Shown piece after piece: positions 59,575 to 64,000 of a DNA stretch of 64,000 nt (within the stretch, counting starts at the first letter, position 1; each line of letters starts with the position of its first letter). Below the pieces are notes generated by a model. That model was not told where the DNA came from, made no database searches, and worked only from the letters and a program-made list of their open reading frames with translations. Source of the DNA: RGIG1902 sp034926865 (lineage in GTDB: Bacteria; Bacillota; Clostridia; Oscillospirales; Butyricicoccaceae). The DNA lies in contig JAYFQP010000019.1 of NCBI GenBank assembly GCA_034926865.1, positions 113,510-177,509 on the forward strand, written 5' to 3'. A program made the translations under genes and the position numbers.

Positions 59575-59922
59575 ATGTATAACGAACTATTAACCGCCGC
59601 AAACCTTGATTTCTCAACTTTTAATGCATCTGAACGAGAGTTTTTCACTGTTCAATTTAAGTCCCCGGAAAACGATACAGACAGCGAAAAATACTTTCTC
59701 TGGGTTGTAGGATTGACCGACAGCTTTAAAGCCCGTGTTTGGGTTGAGGGCGAAGATGATTCCCATTTTCTTGATTACACTTTCTCGGCTAGAGAGCTTG
59801 CAGCTATCCAATGGAAGTTAGTTGAATATCTTCACTGCCTTGCCTATAACGGGAAAGCTTATGCCGAAACTGAAATGTCGGTGCCTGAAGGTCAAGAGGC
59901 TTGGAGGAGGAAAGCGGTATGA
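59575..59922 (+). CDS. Small protein of unknown function in the polymerase operon
   Basis: A 115-residue soluble protein with a clear AAGGAGT ribosome site before the ATG at 59575. It is acidic, with a beta-type middle (EFFTVQFKSPENDTDSEKYF, then ARVWVEGEDDSHFLDYTFSA). I do not recognise a family. It overlaps the next gene by 4 bases. Confidence 0.65.
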   Translation: MYNELLTAANLDFSTFNASEREFFTVQFKSPENDTDSEKYFLWVVGLTDSFKARVWVEGEDDSHFLDYTFSARELAAIQWKLVEYLHCLAYNGKAYAETEMSVPEGQEAWRRKAV

Positions 59923-60338
59923 TGCAAGGCTATGATTATGAATCCGATTTTTTGAATATGGACGAATGCTCAGTAAGTATATATCCAGCCAAATCGGAAA
60001 ATGACTCAAACGCAATAAATCTTAAATCTATTAAATTCGATAGTACAGGCAAAAAGCAATTACACAGCATTCTTTTAGATGGTAGAAATGTTGGGGGAAT
60101 TAAAGAGCTAAGTGTTACGCTTCATGCCGACATTAATGAGTTGAATCGTCTCAAAGCGCGCAAGGCATATAGAGGATCATTTGTATCAAGAATTTACACA
60201 GACAATGGAGCTTCTCACAGTTTGATATTCTATATCAGCCTATTTTCATTCGATTATAGTAGAATGGTTAATCCTATTAGTACCACAATCAAGGCTAAAA
60301 TGCTTATCTTGTGTAACACCATTATAACAGCAGAATAA
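59919..60338 (+). CDS. Small protein of unknown function just upstream of the polymerase gene
   Basis: A 139-residue protein, beta-rich (NLKSIKFDSTGKKQLHSILL, VGGIKELSVTLHADINELNR), with no signal peptide. GAGGAGG precedes the ATG at 59919. That ATG overlaps the end of the previous gene (ATGA), so the two are coupled. It ends 88 bases before the polymerase-like gene. Its place suggests a partner of the polymerase, such as an initiation or processivity factor, but this is inference. Confidence 0.6.
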   Translation: MMQGYDYESDFLNMDECSVSIYPAKSENDSNAINLKSIKFDSTGKKQLHSILLDGRNVGGIKELSVTLHADINELNRLKARKAYRGSFVSRIYTDNGASHSLIFYISLFSFDYSRMVNPISTTIKAKMLILCNTIITAE

Positions 60339-60345
60339 ATAGCAA

Positions 60346-60366
60346 AGGGCGGCAAAAAGCCGCCCT
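60346..60366 (+). other. Hairpin between the small genes and the polymerase gene
   Basis: Perfect 8-bp stem AGGGCGGC with GCCGCCCT and an AAAAA loop, with no T-tract after it. The same stem core recurs at 63877-63897. It may be an mRNA processing or attenuation structure, or a signal of the element itself. Confidence 0.55.
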
Positions 60367-60425
60367 ACCCCCCGCATTATTCACCGGCCATAAAAAATAA
60401 AAGAGAGGAAACAAAAAAATAATAG

Positions 60426-63293
60426 ATGGCAAATCGAAGAATAACAAAGCGGATTAGCCGCCCTAAAAGTCAAGTGAATAAACCAGCTAATTCTGATATG
60501 GAAAACACCAAGCCCAATGTCTACCATATTTATAAATTACCAATCTGGCAATTTTTAACCAGTAAAGAACAAGAAGATATAAGGGCTGTTCAAAAAGAAC
60601 TTAAAGATTTTAATACAGCAATGAGGAAACTGCGCAAGAGCAAAAAAGAATATTCTGAAGAAGAAAAAGCTACAAGCAAACAAATTAAAGATAAGCAGGA
60701 CATAATTGAACACTCTCTTAAGAATGATCAAAATGAGCGCATATTTCCAGAAAATAAATTATTAAATAAGAAAAATCAAAAAAATAAACACTACATCGTT
60801 GGAACTAGTCAATCAATCCTTACAAGAACTTTAAAATGGCAAGATAAGCAAAAAAAAGATACTGATATTATGGACGATGTTATTGTTTTGTCAGCTAATG
60901 TTGATGCGAAAGATGATAAATACGCAAAAATACTACTTAAAAAATTTGTCATAAACGGTTTTACTTTTAAAAATAATAAATATGTGTTTTTTACGGCCAG
61001 TGCTGGACAGATTAGAGGACGTGAAGCAATGTTTATTAAAAAGGCCGAGTATGACAAGGTGAAAAATACTCTAACTTGCGGATTAACATGGGACAGAATT
61101 AATAATCCGATTATAGAAAGAGCCGGGAATAAAGGAATAATTGCTAATAAGTATTTAGCCTATTCTGCCTTATGTTCAAGTACAAGCAAACTCTTCAAAG
61201 AGCTATCTGTCGATAAGTGTATTGTTGTAAAAGACTTTGGAAGTGATGTTCCCGGTCTAGTTGATTATGTTACAATCGACAAAGAAAACTATTCCATTAC
61301 ACGTCAAAACATGGAAGTGCCTATTACACATACTGACGGATGCGGCATGATCCTGCCCAGTAAGTCGAAAGAAGCATTTACCATTCGCGGGCCGTGGTTC
61401 AAAGGTCTACTTGTGCCGTTCAAATTTGATCTCTTTATAAAAGAGGCAGACAAGGCAGACCCGTCAGTCAACCATGGACTTGTACAAGATATTTATGGAG
61501 ATTGGCATGACATTTTAGAAGAAAAAATTGAAGTAATTTTTACAGAGTCGCAATTTAAGATGTGGAAATATTTTAAAGATTGGAACGAATATAAAAACAA
61601 CTTCCATAAATACGGTTGCCAATTTGCTAAATGCAAAACCCAAAAAGAAACCGTGAAGCCGGGAAAAACTAGCTATCAATATCTACAAACGCTAACAGAT
61701 ATAACCAGCGAAGAGCTTAAAACTTTATGTAATTTATCAAATAAAGAATTAACTAGAAAATGTACTGATTATAAATATATGTACGAGTCCCATAGTCCAA
61801 AGAAAAAAAGCGAAGTTCGCCCATTATGGAATGCTGTAAATCTTTACCCTGCGCTATTGATTGATAGCCATACGAAAGCAGAGTTGCGAAAAGAAGCAGA
61901 GTCTTTCTGTAATAATTGCCTTGGCGGTAAACTCAGGGTTGAAGGTTATAACACCTTTGTAGTACCTGATTTATTTGCATTTTGCGAACACCTTTTTTTA
62001 AAAAAAGATAAACCTGAAGGGTTAATTCCTAACGGCGAAGTCAGTTGTAGTCTTTATGATGATAAAGAAAAGCTTGATTGTTTGCGTAGTCCACACTGGA
62101 GCCGAGAACACGCAATAAGATATAACCGCATTAATCAAGACTGTAAAAAGTGGTTTTGCAAAGAGGTTTGTTTTTTCTCCTGTCACGATGTAATAACTAG
62201 AATTTTGCAAGCCGACTTTGACGGGGACGCAAGTTTGGTTGTAAATGACAAAACTTTAGTCGAGGCTGCAGAGCGTAATATGCAGGGCGTTGCACCTCTT
62301 TACTATCCAATGTCCAAAGGTGATCCGAAAATATTAACTAAAGAGAATTTATATGAAGGAATGGTTGCAGCTTATAAATACTCAATTGGCGCTCTAGCTA
62401 ATCCTTTGAGTAAACTTTGGAGCCATAACCCAAAGGGTAAAGAATTGGAGTATATTAAGGTATTTACCGCCGCCTCAAATTTTTATGTCGATTACGCAAA
62501 AACTTTACAAGCACCTGTATTACCAAAAGAAATTACTAATGAAAAAACCATACTCGGGAAAGAAGCCTTTCCGTATTTCTGGCAATATACTGATAACTTT
62601 AAAAAGGCAAAAAAGAAAAAGGATGAACAACTTAAGTATTACGAGAAAAACAGAAGAAAAAACGAATTCGGACAAGACGAAGACATAGATGAAATCATTG
62701 AGGACGAAGTTGTAAATGATGAAAGTAAAGGTACTTCAGCTAATGTCATGTTAACAAAGTATTTACACGCTGGTATTAAGTCGAGTCCTTCAGATTTATC
62801 TACAGTAGACAAAGTAAGCAATTATATTCAGGATAAACCTTATATCGATCTTCATGCTTTTAAAGCGGATATAGCAGATCACATAGATTACACTTTGTTA
62901 ATGTGTAACCACAAGCAGAAAATAGATACAGAATTATACCAAAAAGTAATTGCTGAATATAAAGAGTCAGCAAGGACAGATGCTTTAGCTCCTGACGGAA
63001 TTGATTTAACCAGTGAGGTAACCAGTAGCTATAATTCGTATGGCTGTTCCATTCTAAAGACAAAACTTCACGCGATTGAACCAGATTCCATAAAAGTTAC
63101 GGATATGTTAATAACATATCTCTTTGGCCCCGCAGCACCCGAAGCTAGAAAATCAATGTTTTGGCAGTGTTACGGTAATATTATTTGTGAGAATCTTAAA
63201 CGCAATCTTGAAGGTACAAAAGTATGCCAAAAATGCCTGAAAATGTTCAAAGTAAAAGCAGATAATGAGTTCATTTGCCCGGACTGCAAGTAA
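60426..63293 (+). CDS. Predicted single-subunit double-psi-beta-barrel RNA polymerase (YonO/QDE-1-like)
   Basis: A 955-residue, Lys-rich protein. At residues 597-601 it carries DFDGD in the context ILQADFDGDASLVV. This is very like the NADFDGD catalytic loop of RNA polymerase beta' and the DxDGD loop of YonO-type phage polymerases and eukaryotic RNA-dependent polymerases. Upstream are GGKLRVEGYN (from residue 500) and LRSPHWSREHA (RSPH at 554-557), which sit where the first barrel and its conserved Arg/Pro/His segment would be. The last 22 residues form a zinc ribbon (Cys 934, 937, 951, 954). The N-terminal half is long and basic and has no known domain. It has no membrane helices. It is the main gene of the rightward operon. 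Template and promoters are unknown. Confidence 0.75.
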   Translation: MANRRITKRISRPKSQVNKPANSDMENTKPNVYHIYKLPIWQFLTSKEQEDIRAVQKELKDFNTAMRKLRKSKKEYSEEEKATSKQIKDKQDIIEHSLKNDQNERIFPENKLLNKKNQKNKHYIVGTSQSILTRTLKWQDKQKKDTDIMDDVIVLSANVDAKDDKYAKILLKKFVINGFTFKNNKYVFFTASAGQIRGREAMFIKKAEYDKVKNTLTCGLTWDRINNPIIERAGNKGIIANKYLAYSALCSSTSKLFKELSVDKCIVVKDFGSDVPGLVDYVTIDKENYSITRQNMEVPITHTDGCGMILPSKSKEAFTIRGPWFKGLLVPFKFDLFIKEADKADPSVNHGLVQDIYGDWHDILEEKIEVIFTESQFKMWKYFKDWNEYKNNFHKYGCQFAKCKTQKETVKPGKTSYQYLQTLTDITSEELKTLCNLSNKELTRKCTDYKYMYESHSPKKKSEVRPLWNAVNLYPALLIDSHTKAELRKEAESFCNNCLGGKLRVEGYNTFVVPDLFAFCEHLFLKKDKPEGLIPNGEVSCSLYDDKEKLDCLRSPHWSREHAIRYNRINQDCKKWFCKEVCFFSCHDVITRILQADFDGDASLVVNDKTLVEAAERNMQGVAPLYYPMSKGDPKILTKENLYEGMVAAYKYSIGALANPLSKLWSHNPKGKELEYIKVFTAASNFYVDYAKTLQAPVLPKEITNEKTILGKEAFPYFWQYTDNFKKAKKKKDEQLKYYEKNRRKNEFGQDEDIDEIIEDEVVNDESKGTSANVMLTKYLHAGIKSSPSDLSTVDKVSNYIQDKPYIDLHAFKADIADHIDYTLLMCNHKQKIDTELYQKVIAEYKESARTDALAPDGIDLTSEVTSSYNSYGCSILKTKLHAIEPDSIKVTDMLITYLFGPAAPEARKSMFWQCYGNIICENLKRNLEGTKVCQKCLKMFKVKADNEFICPDCK

Positions 63294-63309
63294 ATAAGTC
63301 TTTCTCTGG

Positions 63310-63392
63310 AAAAACATCGAACTGAACGGCGTAAAATGACAGTAAGTAAATAATCCCTATTTTAAAAAACGTCGATCTGAACGGCATAAAAT
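63310..63392 (+). repeat. Two 28-base direct repeats after the polymerase gene
   Basis: Copy 1 (63310-63337) and copy 2 (63365-63392) agree at 25 of 28 bases and share the core CTGAACGGC. The step between copies is 55 bases. Neither lies in a gene. They could be binding sites for the element's own factors, origins, or promoters read by the predicted polymerase. Confidence 0.75.
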
Positions 63393-63498
63393 CAAACTAT
63401 AAAGTTGCACATTATGAAGAGAGAGTAGCAGCGCTACTTATCTTATATTTTTTTGCAATAAATTTTTGTAAACACAAAATTAAAGGAAGTGAGTGAGT

Positions 63499-63690
63499 AT
63501 GGCAGATCAAACGGAGCTTTTAGAGCGCCTTAACAAATTCATCGGTGATTTCGGTTCTACCCAATCTTTTATTTGCAGCAAAACCAGAATTGTGAGAAGC
63601 GAGTTGTGCAGGTTCAGGCAACGAACCGTCGTGCTCGCTCCCCTACAAGTCAAGCGCCTTGACGAGTTTTTAGCAAGTCGAGGCTATTAA
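63499..63690 (+). CDS. Small protein of unknown function
   Basis: A 63-residue soluble helical protein reading ADQTELLERLNKFIGDFGST, then ICSKTRIVRSELCRFRQRTV. The second half has the spacing of a short helix-turn-helix (TRIVRSELCRFRQ). The start at 63499 follows AAGGAAG by 8 bases. Such small DNA-binding-like proteins are common near element control regions. It lies 200 bases after the polymerase-like gene, beyond the direct repeats. Confidence 0.6.
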   Translation: MADQTELLERLNKFIGDFGSTQSFICSKTRIVRSELCRFRQRTVVLAPLQVKRLDEFLASRGY

Positions 63691-64000
63691 GGTGTGACCG
63701 GCTAAGGCCGCTTACATAAAGGACTAACTAGGCATAGTTAATAGTAATTTTTGCGTGATTTGATACTGGGCAGAACAGTCAATCTCCAATGGGGTACTAG
63801 CTACCCCATAAATCGCAAAATCACGCTGTGGCAGCCCAAATTTACAAGGTATAACGGCAACGAGGAATTTGCTGTGGGGCGGCAAATATCGCCGCCCTTG
63901 CCATTAAAAAGTTGATTACACCGTGCTACTCGGCGTTTTCATAGATAGCACTTTAATCCAGTGTGTTCATCTCGGCAAAATGAGGGGGGGAGCCCAAAGG
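63691..64000 (+). other. Structured noncoding region at the right edge
   Basis: No gene is visible. The region holds an outer stem GCGTGATTT (63753-63761) with AAATCACGC (63818-63826). Inside it is a 7-bp hairpin TGGGGTA with TACCCCA (63790-63808). Further on is the stem GGGCGGC with GCCGCCC (63877-63897). The outer stem contains the CACGC part of the repressor operator motif. It could be a structured RNA, an origin or a transfer origin. Confidence 0.5.

Noticed and set aside
63310..63392. A small CRISPR array
   Set aside because: There are only two copies, they are imperfect, and no cas gene is near.

Overview
The window looks like the chromosome of an anaerobic low-to-mid GC Firmicute of the class Clostridia, probably in or near the Oscillospirales. 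The evidence is the gene content: several S-layer-homology (SLH) surface proteins, Feo iron uptake with a Cys-rich FeoB partner, strong GGAGG ribosome sites, TTG starts, and Clostridia-type stand-alone regulators. No rRNA, complete tRNA or CRISPR array is present. The family assignments come from reading motifs in the translated sequence; no database search was possible.

Layout. 1-1.2 kb: end of a rimP-nusA operon (minus). 1.2-5.1 kb: minus-strand operon cutC, ROK sugar kinase, nagA, iadA, which fits recycling of amino sugars and isopeptides from cell wall or mucin. 5.6-8.4 kb: a major SLH protein with a long leader. 9.2-12.6 kb: a three-gene ABC importer. 12.7-21.5 kb: a metal-homeostasis block. 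It holds feoA-feoA-feoB plus a Cys-rich partner, a divergent DtxR/MntR-type regulator with a ZIP transporter, and a Fur/Zur-type regulator leading a znuA-znuC-znuB operon. Operator-like dyads of the form GTTAG-N6-CTAAC cluster at the feo and dtxR promoters. A 7-1-7 dyad sits just downstream of the fur -10 box. 21.5-42.2 kb: an XRE regulator, SLH proteins, a membrane Ser/Thr kinase with leucine-rich repeats and its small partner, an LRR pseudogene, an Fpg-like protein without the N-terminal proline, MerR and TetR regulators, an MMPL-type exporter with its partner, and a 7TM histidine kinase.

42.2 kb to the right edge is accessory DNA. Three partial copies of the 3' part of a tRNA-Ala(GGC) gene lie on the minus strand near 42.77, 44.54 and 52.15 kb. 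This is the pattern left by repeated tyrosine-recombinase insertion at a tRNA 3' end, and the intact tRNA must lie outside the window. Between copies 2 and 3 are lipoproteins, an SLH protein, an AraC regulator, two SHOCT-type small proteins, and decayed mobile-element genes (a RepA-like ATPase with in-frame stops and a tyrosine integrase tail). An IS200/IS605-type transposase remnant lies beside copy 1.

From 52.2 kb to the right edge is an AT-rich, seemingly live element. On the left, minus strand, are an ADP-ribosyltransferase-like protein and a run of zinc-ribbon proteins, most with a transmembrane segment. A phage-like XRE repressor and a divergent control region with repeated operators follow. 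A near-consensus promoter then drives a rightward operon whose largest gene (60426-63293) encodes a 955-residue protein. It carries a DFDGD motif in a context like the catalytic loop of multisubunit RNA polymerase beta' and of YonO/QDE-1-type single-chain polymerases, plus a C-terminal zinc ribbon. Paired 28-bp direct repeats and strong hairpins flank it. A mobile element carrying its own predicted single-subunit double-psi-beta-barrel RNA polymerase is the most notable content of this window.
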